Below are positions 1 through 12,670 of a DNA stretch of 64,000 bases, piece after piece (the stretch's first letter is position 1; each line of letters starts with the position of its first letter). The translations under genes were made by a program, and so were the position numbers. Source of the stretch: Apricaphanius iberus (Eukaryota > Chordata > Actinopteri > Cyprinodontiformes > Aphaniidae); contig JAPXFQ010000840.1 in assembly GCA_028564705.1 (NCBI GenBank), forward strand, positions 124,001 to 188,000, in the 5' to 3' direction. The notes under the pieces are model-generated. The model was not told the origin of the DNA and searched no databases. It was given only the letters and a program-made list of their open reading frames with translations.

Positions 1-3000
1 CAACGCATTAAAACAATATGGTTCAGGGCCGCTCGCCTCCTCCGTAGAACCTCTATCTCCCTGTACTCTGTTCCCTCTTGTGTAGCAAGTGGTGAAAATT
101 TTCTACCTCCAGATTATTTGCCTTTGAGGCAATGGAGCTCGCGTTACTATAGCTCTCTCCGTCTTTCTAGCCATCTGTGACTGCAACATGTCAGTCACAG
201 CCCAGAACTTAACCCCCCCTCATTTTTCCTGTTTCCGCTAGGCAACGCCTCCTTTTGAGTCATTTTTCAAAAAGAAATCTGGGCAGGGTTATACGTGGGT
301 GAGTTACTCTTAAAAAATGCACTCTTCAGATTACGTGTGGATGGGTATTTTTCTTTATTGGAAGTGAAAGTGTGTAATTTTTGCAGTACATCTTTGAAAA
401 TAGCCATTAAAATATTATGTAATAATAATTACGTAAAGCACATTAATTGCAAAATATTGGCGATATTGTAAAATATGACTTTGAAAATCAGTATTAAAAT
501 ACATAGGCGGCGGTCCTCTTTTTATGGTAAAGCCATATTAGATAACGTCTTCACTTCTACAAGAGCCCGGACGGACAAAGTGCACGGAACATGCCCGCTA
601 TTAAAACATTGATTTCCCCTCAAAATGCAAAAAAGTTTCGCTATAAATACATTTTTACCTCTTCGCTAGTTCCAAGCGATGAAAGAGAGACTGATGTGCT
701 CGTCATGTTGCTGAAAATAGATCATTCTCAGGCAATTGAGCGTTTGAAAACAGCACTAGTTGGAATTGCATTGTTGAGTTTCTCAATCGAAGAGACAGAT
801 ACTGCATGCTTGTGATAATTTAGGTATGCACTGCCCCCTACATGCCGAAAATTAAACACTGTGCCTTTAAAGAGCTGAGTAAAATATTTGCTTTAAAAAA
901 ATCTGGTTATGTGTATTTGTGGCCTAACTCACATAAATAAATGTCCTTGTATGGTACAACTTTAGATTTTTTGTTGTAGAAGTTGGACATTATTTTTTAA
1001 AGTCTGAGTGTTGGGATACAGTGGCTAAGAGTGGACAGGTTGGTCCCTTTCCCTTTGGTTACCTTTCTCTTTGAAGGGACAGACCAGCAATGTGCCTCCA
1101 GGTGTTGCCTTTCATCTTAACTTCTCTAGCTGCTTAAAATGAGAGCTGTTTTGGGAGGCTTCCACAATCGTCCAGTCTAAGTGAGTACTTCTAGCCTCCA
1201 GAGATTTATCCTTTACCTTCCTTGTCCTTCCTCGCATACTGGATTTCCTCTCACACTTTCACACCTTCTGGTAATTTCCATACTTTGCTCAGTCCTGGAT
1301 CCTCCTTGGTTAGCCTCCATATCGCTTTCCCATGGTAACACCACCATTGCTCACCTTGTCCACCGTTCCATCCAACCCACCTGTCAGTACACCCTCCAAT
1401 GCTCCACAACCTAACCTGCATCGGAAAGAGTCACGGAATTCTCCTTCCATTAAACCACTCATCTCCAGTCAACCTCAGACCACTGTTCCCACTTAACCTC
1501 CTCCAAACTAAAAAACCTTCCACCAGCAAGTAAGCTTGACACTAGAAAGCTTTTCTAATCACGCAAGCCTCCGCTTTTTATCCTGTTCCAAAGCTAACTA
1601 CTTACCTGTTCCCTCTCCAGTTCCATGCCACTAGTTGACCTGCTCAACTGTTTCCTCTTCCAGTGCTTGCCTTCTAACTGCCCCGTAACAAAATAAACTT
1701 GTTAAAACAGTTTGTTCGCTGTCTGGTGTTGTTGCCTATTAGTGTTTCTGAAAACAATCATGACACTGAGGACATGAAATTATGAAAACATTCATATTGG
1801 CAGGAATTACTGACCTTTTAACCAGGCATAGAAAAGTATAAATCTGGAAGTAAATGTAGGGTCAAAAAGGAAACAAACATGCAAACAGTCACCAAAATAC
1901 TGCAGAAACAAAAATCCTTTTGATCTTGGTTTGAATGATCAAATGTTTATTTTTTTCAGTTCTTTATGTCTCACTAACAAAACTCAATAGCTGTAATGCA
2001 TTATTAACACTACATGGACCTCCAGAATGTATGGGGATATTTAACTCAGGAAGGACAGATTAAGCTCACTCTGCTCCTAAACAATGGATTTGAGTTAACT
2101 CAGGGCTGTCCTGACAGCTGCTTCCTTGCTTTTGACCCTGTTCTGCCTACGTTAGGCTTCTGCTTTTTAACCAAAACCAGTTTCAGATGAAAACAATAGT
2201 CTGCTTCTTACTGTAACAAAAAAAAAAGTTTGAAATCTACAAGAGACATTTTACCATTTTTAAAATGTATTTCAATATTTGCAGAAAGCAGAGACCTTAA
2301 ACACCTTATGACTATACTCATACAATTTATTGTGATGACTAACTAATTTCGTCTTAATTCCTGAGTAATCTTCATCCATTTGCTGACTATAGAGTTTATA
2401 TACTTCAGACGCCTTCTAACAGGGCCATTGTTTTCAGTTTCCAGTATTCCAAATATGAAGCTCTTGTTTCAATGTGGAGAATGTAGAACACTTCAATGTC
2501 AGTGCAAGTTTAAAATGTCTGCCATTATTCATGAAACTTCCAAATTTTTCCTAAAGTTCTCAGAGCCGAAAAAAGCAAAACTTGACCAGTTCAAACAATG
2601 TTTACTGCAATGCTCTAGGGGCTGTTCAGACATCCTGCAATACGATTTCTCCATCCCATGCAACAATTGCAACATAAAAAAATGTTTTAAACCTCTGGTT
2701 TTCCCTTGTTGGTTCACAAAACTGTGAAGAGTTGTAAGACTATCACTGTTCCTTAACCAACGTGTGCCTTAGTTTTTCTTTGTTTGGTTTCCCGTTTTTT
2801 CTTCTTCTTTTTTTTTCTTTTTTTTGTGGCAGTTTTACCTCTTCTTCCTTTGTCCTATATTGCCCATTCGGGGCTGACATATTTTTTGGATTCATCTGTA
2901 TCATGTCAGTCCTGGGGCATTCTAATGAGAAGGGATTATTTGTGATCATGTTATTGGGGAGGACAGGAGTGGACATGAGTGGGAATAGAAACGCAAAGCC

Positions 3001-3924
3001 ACCACATGCAAAAAAAGGATGGAAACAGTGTTGCTAACTCTCAATCTTTTTTTGTTATATCTAGTGAGTTTTTAGACCCATTCAGCAACTCTCTATCAAA
3101 GAATAATCAAGCAGCTTTTTCGATGTTATTGGAGACTTTGTGAAGCACGTATCTTTCTTACTTTTAACACTGCCTGCCCAGGCCCAGAGCAGACGTCCGA
3201 TGAAAGCAAACGTTAAATTAAAAAATACTCTATTAATCTCAGTGGAATATTATGTGTTGTTGATACACATACTGTACTATTCAAAGCTTCAGTCTAAATT
3301 TTTCAAAATATAGTTTGGTTCTGAGTACTGAAATCAAATTCCTCTCGTAGTAAAGATGTACAGAGTTTGCATTCCTGTCTGTATTAGTAATACAGGTTAT
3401 GCATTCATCTTACATATTAATTATACAAATAGTATATTTTACATATTTACTATACAAACTATACAACTATACAAAGCTACAAAGCTACATGACGAAAAAA
3501 ATAATAAAGAGGTTAAACTATTTAGACAGGGAAGCTCTTAAGAGGTTTGTGAGTGGCCACAAAGGGCCCTGCTCTCTCCGCTGAGAAGTGAGCCATGAAC
3601 AGTTTCCTCATCCGGACACCCAGGCCTCGTAATGGCTCCACCACAGCACGTCCCACGCCGCTCGAATATTATATTATAACCTTTTACTGACCGCAGACAG
3701 ATGGACAGCCGCTCATCTTAGTAGATGGTGTGTCAGCGGGCACAACTTGGACCTTTGCGGCACAAAGTGGGCAAGCAGGCCAGGCTTTCCGACATGGCGA
3801 GGAGCCGGTGTTTATTGATCCTTCTGATGCTGCTTGACATTTTATGCGGTCAGAGACCAGAGTGGACTATGAGGTCCCGCAGGGTCGGGAGAAGGAAGGA
3901 GGGAGGAGGAGGAGTACAGACAAC
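1..3924. other. intergenic DNA, no gene recognised
   Basis: No reading frame here resembles a protein family I know. The longest + frame (2380-2727) is cysteine-rich, but I see no motif, splice context or paralogue for it and do not call it a gene. A pyrimidine-rich tract lies at about 2785-2830. The stretch from 1180 to 1700 is C/T-rich and non-coding as far as I can see. Confidence 0.5.
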
Positions 3925-3927
3925 TAA

Positions 3928-4544
3928 CACCTAAATTCCACTACATGCTCTCCGCCCCGCCCCGCATGCCGCAGCGTTTCTCTGTTGTCGTTAAATTACA
4001 CCGCATGCGCCCCACCTCCGCTCCGCTTCGGAGCCCAGAGGTGCTCAACGAAGCATGCGCGGGAATTGCGAGATATCGCGATAAAGAGCAGTGCTATATA
4101 CACGGAAGTCAGACCAAAATCATTCATTCCAAGGAAAACAAACAGAAAAGAACAGCTGATCTACTTCTAATTGCTATTATTCTTTGTCAATATATCTCCA
4201 CGGACTTTCTTAAACAATGGGTGAGTACATTTATAGCAGATAAGCTGTATTTATAGCGTATTTTTTATCTTAAAAAAAAAAAAGAAATCTGTCTTTACTG
4301 ATTTATTTTGAAAAACTGGATGATCTGCATTTTCAGCATCCTGCCTGGTACTTTTTTATTTGTGTAGATTTACTGCGGACTTGCTCCGGCGTCCGGCAAA
4401 ATTCGATTCAATCCTATTTTTGCCGGAGTGCGGAACGGCGGTCGGCAGCGGTAGTGGAATAGTTATTTTTCATTACAACGGGATTGGATTTGTTGCAGCG
4501 TGCGTAGCGGAGCGGAGCAGAGTGCATGTAGTGGAATTTAGGTG
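3928..4544. mobile_element. Harbinger-type MITE, 617 bp, TAA target duplication
   Basis: The two ends are inverted copies: the left end begins CACCTAAATTCCACTACATG and the right end is its reverse complement, closing in GTGGAATTTAGGTG. TAA lies directly outside both ends (3925-3927 and 4545-4547), the 3-bp duplication expected of PIF/Harbinger elements. GC-rich subterminal blocks (about 3950-4070 and 4380-4530) flank an AT-rich core. No transposase is encoded, so the copy is non-autonomous and must have been moved in trans. Confidence 0.8.
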
Positions 4545-4547
4545 TAA

Positions 4548-6310
4548 TACAGCGTTCCTAGACAGGGTCCTCCCACAAGTTATGTATTTCCGTTTCACGG
4601 ACGTGAAAGTAGCATATTTTTAATGTATTTTTGAAGACCAGTTCACTTTGTACATGCTTCAAGCGACCAGCTAGGGGCGAGTGGCACTTTTTGGTTGCAT
4701 TCGGTATGTGCGCATCGTTATATAAACAGATACATGTCAATTAACTTTGCTATTATAGCCTCAATGCCAAAGACACTGAAGTTTTACAGCCTCCAATTAG
4801 ACACAGCTGTACGTAAATTGGTTTTGATTATCACTAAATTCCACAATACTTGAAAGTGGCTTCATTCGACTTTTTTGCTTTGCAAAACAGTAAGAGGAGT
4901 CTTGGCTTTGTGAATACGCAAGCCAAAGATACTGATTGTACCAACCATTGTTAAAGCATTGTTAAAACATACTTTCTGGTCAACTTGCATTGCAGTAGGA
5001 ATGACTCAAGTGTGGCTGAGCAGCTACAGTTACAGTTACAGTTCTGACAAAATTCTGATTAAAACACCCATTTACAGTAGTATTTTCAGACTTCATAGTA
5101 ACATTTAGACGAAGAAAATATTTTAAAAACAATATCCAGTGATTTCTAATAATAACTAGGTCACCTTAAAGTGTAGTATTTTCAGATTTCATAATAACTG
5201 CAATAATGTTTGTCACACAATTGGCACAAATATTCAAAAGCATTCAAATACAAATTTCTCTTGCAAAAACATATTTCAATATATCCTCAACATCTAAAAA
5301 ATATCAAATCGTATGTAGATCATAACTTGCACCACAAAGTTGAGAGATGAATCAGATATAATAATTACCCATGTTAAAATGTCAGAATTGATTGTGTTCA
5401 ACCAGGCCGAAATCTGGCAATTGACCAATAACCCCAGTTAACTTACCAGCAACCCCAACAACTAGGGTGGGTGTTATGTGCTGGATAACTTTTTCAAATA
5501 TCCATATAAATCAACTTACTTCTCAACAAAATACATTAGTCAAATAGATGAAGAAGTGCGTCTTCTCCAAACTAGTGTAAAACGTACCAGCTTGCCAGAA
5601 GTACTTTTTCGTTTTTCTTCTACAGCTTTATGTTGAGTTTTGGACTAACTAATAAGTGTGTTTCTGCCACCTACTGGGCTGGCAGCAAAAAATAAAATAA
5701 AATAAATAAATAAAAATAAAGGTGAGCCCTTGCTTTGGCAGCTTTTTGTTTTCAATTTCGAAAATTGAAAAGCAACGTATTAGATCTGGGGTGACTGTTG
5801 GGGTGGCCAATCAGATTTAATGGGTGGAACTTGCCACCCCTGGTCCACACCCAGAACGCCCATTGTCTATTGCAGGAATATAACTGTGTGTTTGGGGATA
5901 GATGAAGTAGAGAACAAGCTGATAATAGAGGTCAAAAACTATTGCTGTTGAAATTAATTTGTGTTTACTATGACCTCGATCTCTGTGTCACTGAAGTTCC
6001 TTTCTTTGCTTTATTGGCCATTATGTTTGGGAACAAAGCAAGGATTTCATCCATGTGTCAGAGGATGTGGTGTTACTAAATATGGTTAACTGAGGACGTT
6101 TCTGTGTACAAATGACTGTGAATGGCCAGAAGCAATTGGGTCTGGATATGTGTGATTTATCAGATGATTGCGGGGAAACATACAAAGGAATGGCTACCGC
6201 ACATTTCATAAATCAGATTTTGACTGTTCGTATGAACATGCTAAATTTGATTGGTAGGATAGAATATAGGGCATTCCGATAAATGAGGGCACAACACAAA
6301 ATTTCCTGAA
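4548..6310. other. intergenic DNA, no gene recognised
   Basis: AT-rich sequence without a supported gene. An A-rich microsatellite-like run of AAATA units is at about 5688-5722. A short palindrome around TTTTCAATTTCGAAAATTGAAAA lies near 5748-5774 but shows no target duplication. Confidence 0.5.
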
Positions 6311-6544
6311 TGATAAAAAACAAAAACAAAAAAACTGTCCTTTAAAAAACGAGTTGAAGTGAATGCACTAGGAGTATGAATAATTAATAATTGTTACGAG
6401 CAATCTTTGAACGACAATCACATTTATACTTATTGCCCCCAGCAACTGTAAAAACAAATCAACCCCCAGTACTACCTGTAGTGCGTTCACTTCAGCTCAT
6501 TTTTCTTAAGGATTGTTGTTTTTGTGTTTGTTTGTTTTTTATCA
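6311..6544. repeat. long imperfect hairpin (foldback MITE-like)
   Basis: Arms at 6311-6370 and 6479-6544 are imperfect reverse complements over about 60 bp. The left arm starts TGATAAAAAACAAAAAC and ends GAAGTGAATGCACTA; the right arm begins TAGTGCGTTCACTTC and ends GTTTGTTTTTTATCA. About 108 bp of loop separates them. No coding capacity and no clear target duplication. The layout resembles a foldback or MITE-type element, but the family is unknown. Confidence 0.7.
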
Positions 6545-8291
6545 TAAAAAAGTACTTTATGTTGCTTCCATTCATTGCAATGTATTACATGACTATGGCT
6601 AAGAAATATAAAGTTTTGTGAAGGACCATTTGTCAACACTTACCATTCTATGTTCTACTGATTTTTTACATGAAAATTATATTATAATCGTGTGCAACAA
6701 GCCAACACACAATAGGATGATATCTAAAATAATAATAAAAACCTTATCTACTGTTAGTTCCAATTACTTTGCTTTCCCATTGTGAAGTTTATTCTCTCTC
6801 TTTTCTGAGTTGGAGCACACCATACAGCTATGACTTATTTGTGATGTTATTTGTTTATTATAAAAAAGTTCAAGAATGGATGGATGTACACATGCTTAAT
6901 CTATGGATTCTCAGCTGAGATTTGTTGTGGGCTTAACATTCAGAACTTCACCACAGATCCCACAAGTCCAGTCAGAGTGAATCTAAATCAGCTGCACTAA
7001 TTAACATTTCATGCTGAAACATTCTTCACTGCCATTTAGCCACCGTGGCCGCATTCTGTCATGTGAAATGAGCTCTTCTGGGATTTTCCTTTTTTTAATT
7101 ACTTTACGTTAGTGTCGGTGTATTACATGTCCATGCAGAGGACCTCCCTCTTGAGTATTAAATATACCAGATTTTCACTAAAGCTAGTTTTTTAAATACC
7201 ACATCCCAAATTAGGCTGTTCTTCTTCTTGTTTAAGGGGTTTTTCTATTGTGCAGATATAATATAATTTAAACCTCAACAAAAGGTAAACTGCATTTCAA
7301 ATGGTTCTTTAACGTTTGATTTAATGGAATCCTGTATAAAGTGTTATGCCTTTTTTCTGCACAGCTCCACTGACAGGTTCCCTGCTGGCGTTAATATCTG
7401 ACTTAGCACCATTTGTTAAAGGCTGTTATTATAAACCTTTGCATTTCGGCACGTTAATTACTATAACAACTGTATAAGATTAGCGACAGTTATTCCCACT
7501 TATGCACCTGCAGCTCCCGCCTGCCATGTCCCTGAGGAAAAAGGTGAGGAAGCAGAGACACACGGAACCAAACAGCCACAGAATCCTAACAAAATGGGAA
7601 TCAAGTTACGCGTGCCTATGTGCTTATGAGAGTTGGTTGCTTGTGCTAAAGAGAAATCACCATCGGCCACCTTGCATGATTTTCAAAGCTATTATATGAC
7701 ACCGATTGGTGATTGACAGATGTACAGACAAATTAGGACCTATGACAAAGTGAATAATCAAAGATCACAGATACAAGTGAGTGATCAGAGATTTTCTTTA
7801 AGAAGTAAAAGTTTTGGCCAAGACAGCTGATAACTGTATTCACAAAAGTTAAAAAGAGTAGAAATACTTTTACAATTCACCAGTTAAATCATTTTTCTCA
7901 GTATTAAAACCTGATACCATCAAGGAGGTTTTTTATTAAATAGAATCTTGCTTTTGCTACAAATACAGTAGCAAATAGATATTTTTAGAATCATAATCAC
8001 ACCAATGCTGATGTTTGATATCCCTTCTTCTAGCCTAAGTTAATTTGATATGCTCATCACTTAATGAGCTACATTCATATAAATGGAATATTTCAGAGAT
8101 ATATTTTCTTATTCACCTATCTCCATCATTTCATATAAAACATTATTAATAACCAGCCAAACACATTTCCAAAATAAAAGAACGGTTATTTATTACAATT
8201 TAGGAAAGCATTTAAATTGGATTTTGTTAATGAAGAGTTGAAAATATTTGATAAAAAAGATTTCAAGATTAACAGTTTGCATTTAATTGCA
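6545..8291. other. intergenic DNA, no gene recognised
   Basis: No supported gene or RNA. Short open frames (for example 7502-7699) have no recognisable domain or splice context. Confidence 0.5.
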
Positions 8292-8305
8292 GGATCTAGG
8301 TTAAT

Positions 8306-8681
8306 CCATCCATCCATCCATCCATCTTCTTAACCGCTTATCCAATTCAGGGTCACGGGGCAGCTGGAGCCTATCCCAGCAATTATCAGGCGTTAGGCAG
8401 GGTACACCCTGAACAGGACGCCAGTCTGTTGCAGGGCCAACACAGAGAGACAGACAACCATTCACACTCACATTCATTCCTAGGGACAATTTAGAGTGAT
8501 CAATTCACCTATCATGCATGTTTTTGGACTGTGGGAGGAAGCCGGAGTACCCGGAGAGAACCCACGCATACACGGGGAGAACATGCAAACTCCATGCAGA
8601 AAGACCCTGGGCCGGGATACGAACCCACGACCTTCTTGCTGCAAGGCAACAGCGCTAACCACTGCGCCACCGTGCAGCCCT
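8306..8681 (-). mobile_element. tRNA-derived SINE with 14-bp target duplication
   Basis: Read on the minus strand, the element begins with a tRNA-like head carrying an A-box-like TGGCGCAGTGG and a B-box-like GGTTCGTATCC, the internal RNA polymerase III promoter elements. A body typical of a widespread fish repeat follows, and the 3' end is a (GGAT)n tail, seen on + as repeated CCATCCATCC at 8306-8325. The direct repeat GGATCTAGGTTAAT flanks it exactly at 8292-8305 and 8682-8695, which shows target-primed retrotransposition and fixes both boundaries. It encodes no protein and would depend on a LINE. The perfect duplication implies a fairly recent insertion. Confidence 0.88.
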
Positions 8682-8695
8682 GGATCTAGGTTAAT

Positions 8696-9582
8696 GTACC
8701 GCAAAATCAAAAATCTTTCTGTAAACATATTCAGCTGTAATGATGTGAGAAACATTATTAATAATGTTTAATTTCTGTACATTTAATGGTGTGATTAGAA
8801 CTCAAGCAATTAAAACCAGCATCTTGCTGCCATCACAATAAAAAAATAAAAAAACGTATCTATACAAAAGTGTGTACTTTGTTGAAAAAATTAGACTAAA
8901 TGATCTTGAACAGGACCACATTATTGTTTTTCCATGAAAAACAGAGACATTATGACATTGTTATGACAATGCTTTTATCATCATCTGTCCCTTATTCAGG
9001 TACTTACTAAAATCTCTAGGTAAACCTAAACTTAGAAAGAAAGAGCCTGTTCAATTCAGAGCAAGAACCACCTCATACTCAAATAAATGTTGTCCAAACA
9101 GTCAAGCCATGCAATCGAATTTAGAAAAGGAACAGATTGAGTCGTTAACTAAATGTTTTTTAAAATAACAGCTGGAAACATCTTTTCTTTTTAAGTGGTT
9201 ATGTGCGTCATTAAAAACTACAAAAGCTAGTCGAGGCAGACTGAAGAAAGAGAAAATGGGGATCTATTTAGAAGGTTTGTATTTATTAACTGTTCAGTGA
9301 AATAAATATTATCAATAGACAGACCAGCTGAGTGCTGCATTATCGGATCCAGATACCAGAGTGTTTTCTTTAAATTCTTATCTTTTAATATAGGCCTACT
9401 TCAAAGACTAACAACATTTCTAACTTATATTAAACACTGGTTACTTATAACGTATTATAACATGGTTAGACAATCTTTATTAGAGGCCAATCAAATTGAA
9501 GCTGCATTTCCCATCTATGCATATTACTGTGTTGGAAAAAAAGAATAATTTAAGTACATTATTTTTTTGTGTCCTTATAATT
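8696..9582. other. intergenic DNA, no gene recognised
   Basis: AT-rich sequence between the SINE and a LINE tail, with no supported feature. Confidence 0.5.
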
Positions 9583-9935
9583 CAATTCAGTTTAATTATA
9601 TAGCGCCAATCCACAACAGATGTCATCTCAAAGCACTTTACAAAAAAAGTCATTTCAATTCAATTGTAAAATCATTTCAGTCAGTTAAAAAAATTTTTTG
9701 TATAAGGACTCCCAGCAGATTGCGTTGAGTCATTGACGTGAGGTTTACCCTGAACATGCAGACTCCGACCACAGCAATCATTCGGTAAGCATTCATCCTG
9801 AGCAAGCATGTGCTGACAGTGGAGAGGAAAAACTCCCATTTAACTGGAAGAACCCTCCAGCAGAACCAGAACCTGGCTCAGAACAAGCTGCCATCTGCCA
9901 CAACCATCAGGGGCTTTGAGAAGACAGAGCAGACA
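9583..9935 (-). repeat. LINE 3' tail repeat (fish L2/Rex1-like), copy 1
   Basis: In minus orientation this copy matches the family whose 3' end reads GGCGCTATATAAATAAACTG followed by AATTGAATTGAA. On + it opens with TTCAATTCAGTTTAATTATA and continues with TGTCATCTCAAAGCACTTTA. The inner part carries GGTTCTGCTGGAGG in reverse complement. Related copies lie at 30843-31125, 31203-31412, 34195-34465 and 57960-58100. It is non-coding, and the LINE clade is a guess. Confidence 0.6.
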
Positions 9936-11727
9936 CAAAAAGAAGAGTAGTTTGTATATTAAAGAAAGTAAAAAGTCTTACAAATTTTATTGAGCTTCTA
10001 CAGAGAAGAGAATTGTTCTGCCTATACATGTCATTTCATTTGATTCAAATGCGTTAAATAATTCATTAGAAGGGTTTACAGTTGTTTTGTCAGGGATCGT
10101 TATTGACAGGCTTCTTGTAAAATGCCCTGGATTATAAACATTTAAAATTTCAATTCAGTTTAGCTAATATACCAATATAGGCCTAATACAAATTCAAACC
10201 ATACATTATATAATATCCATGCATCATATTTGTATGAGACATATCCAGTTATTGTCAAGAGATATGTTATCAAATTAATTCAGTAGTATCAGTCATTGAG
10301 ATTTAAACTTAGTTACATGTAAATGAAGTTCTTAAGGAGAATTCCATTTTTTTTAACCTGGACCATATTTTTAGCTAATTTAATTTTTTCTTTTTCACCC
10401 TGAGAATTTTGGAGCCAGGCTGAGCCGTTCAGCAGTATTGATATTCACTTCCTCCATCACCGGACATTTGAAGAACGTAAGTGCTCGGGGGAGTACATCT
10501 GCTGCTTCTAATAAGGTTGAATCTGCCCAAATCGCAGTAATTTTGCCTTGTATATATTCCCCTTGGATTTAGGAACGCCTCAGAAGTGCTTCTTGATTCT
10601 ATTCCGGGTAGATTCGGATGTACTACATATTTACTCCGCAGCAGGACTGTTGAAAAAAAACAACAGAATTTTATTTTAACCGAGTTTTTGGGCGTTCCAT
10701 GATGGCATTCCTTTTGGAAGGGAAACAGATGTTTTTCTGGAAGTTACAAAATAACACTTTATCAACTAAGGACATCAGCCACTATGAAAGTAGATATTCA
10801 TACTGTGAGTCAAGCTGCCCTACATTTTGAGCCAAATCTTTGTCTGTCACCAAAAGCCTGGCTTCAGAAGTCCTGAACTGGACATGAGAAAGTCTCGTCA
10901 AGACATTTCCCAGTGAACATTTTACTAACTCTAGCAGATTCTCACAATCTCATGGGTGGGAATCTGGCCATCAGTGAGAAGCATTTGTGGGACAATTTTT
11001 ACCACTACAGTCCACTGGTATCTATGAATCAGAACTACTGTGACACACTTTTCAGGTATTTTCTATAACTCTATTTGAAATTTCTTGGTAATAATCATGA
11101 GTTTAGCAACAGTATCAAATGTTGCTATAGCACAGTGTTCTCATAGAATTTTGGAATGTTGCCCATTTATGTGACAACCTGTAATTGTATTTTATTTTCC
11201 CTAAAACTCGAAAGTGAAACACAATTCCAGCACTATAATCTTGGATCTGGGAAAGTGGCATGCAGGAATGTGTCCCAGGTTGAAACAGATGAGATATCCC
11301 ACTTGCAGCATCACCGTTGCTGTTCATCCCCGCTGTCTCTCTCTATGTTTGCATGTGTCACAGGCAGGTGGCCAGGCAAATGTCAGTGGTGACTGCTTTT
11401 GTGTGGGCTTACATCAGTGAAAAAGAGAGGAATATTCTTTTATAAGGGCATCTCTTAAAGGGCAAAGGTACAGTCTCATCTCCTGCACTCTGTCAGATCT
11501 GTTTGACATAGAGAGACCAGACGTCCTACTTTTAGCAGGATTGCACAGATGGACGATATTTTGATGGTGTCCTAAAGTCAACATCAGACATTTTCTTCGG
11601 AATTTATCTCACATTCCTTGACTGTAAAGCCAGAAGAATGAAGTCAAATTCAATTAAAAAAAATAATGTCAGGAAAATTAGTTGTAAACATTGTTTTTCT
11701 CTCATTTTTATGGTCCCACAGAAAACC
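9936..11727. other. intergenic DNA, no gene recognised
   Basis: No supported gene. Two overlapping + frames at 11156-11420 have no family signature. Confidence 0.5.
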
Positions 11728-11870
11728 TACACTTACTCATTCATCAATCCATGACATATACCTTTTATCCTCAAATGGGGTTAGGGGGGTGGGGTGATTC
11801 TGGTGCCTATCTCCAGTGGTCAGTTAGTGAGATGCGGGGTACATCCTGAACAGATTGCAGCGCAGACCTA
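11728..11870 (-). repeat. diverged fragment of the SINE family at 8306
   Basis: The order of short matches (CCTTTTATCCTCAAATGGGG, GCCTATCTCCAG, GGGGTACATCCTGAACAG) follows the 3' half of the SINE at 8306-8681 in the same orientation. Mutations and the missing tRNA-like head mark it as an old truncated copy. Confidence 0.5.
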
Positions 11871-12464
11871 CACTTACTTAATTAGTTAAGTCCTGTTAGT
11901 GCCATACCAGGTTGGACCCTCTTGTGTTTAGAACTGCCTTCTTTCTTCTTGATATGGATTCAACAGTATCAATCATTTCTCAAGAATTTTGGTCCATAGT
12001 AACATTATAGCATGTAGTAGTTGCAGATTTGTTGGTTGCTTAGTCGTGATATGAGTCTTCTGTTCCACCAGATCCATAAGTAGCAACATTTTTCTGTCCC
12101 TCATCAATAACATAGGCTGTATAATGGCATTGTCCTTTGAACCTAAAACTAAAGGGGGCGCAGGAAAAGTGCGCTATGGATCGGTTGGATAGGCTGTAAT
12201 AATGGAAACAGGCGAAATAGTGTACCTCACCAATCTGTAGAAACAAGGCATAAGAGCTGAAGATCGCTTTTAGATGAGAGGTGAAATATCTTCAAGATAA
12301 CACTAGAAGTCCAGTTGTTCAAGCTCAAAGATGGCTGTGCATTAAAATCCCTGTAGATCAGCTATTTCTGGAACAATGTAAGAACATTGATGCACAAAGT
12401 CACTTTAAAGGACAAGTTTACCATTAGGCACCATTAAGGAGGAGGGGATGGAGTCTTTTTTTAA

Positions 12465-12670
12465 TGAACATTAGCCAAGAGGTGGTGTACATCCTTGACA
12501 GGTCACCAGTCCATCACATGGCAACATAGAGACAAATGGCATACAAAACCATGCATACACTTGTGCTTAAGGGTAACTTAGTGAGAACAATTAACCAAGC
12601 AGTCCAGTTTTTGGATTGAGGGATGAAGCCAGGGTACCTGCACATTCAGTGGAAGAACATACAAGCTCCA
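12465..12670 (-). repeat. second diverged fragment of the SINE family
   Basis: Blocks such as GGTCACCAGTCCATCACATG, CCATGCATACAC and CAGTTTTTGGATTG appear in the same order as in the SINE at 8306-8681, at lower similarity. No target duplication was found. Confidence 0.45.

Noticed and set aside
2380..2727. 115-residue cysteine-rich + frame
   Set aside because: No family signature, no splice or promoter context; consistent with chance in AT-rich DNA.
8610..8681. tRNA gene on the minus strand
   Set aside because: A- and B-box-like motifs are present, but they form the head of the SINE bounded by a 14-bp duplication; no separate tRNA cloverleaf is supported.
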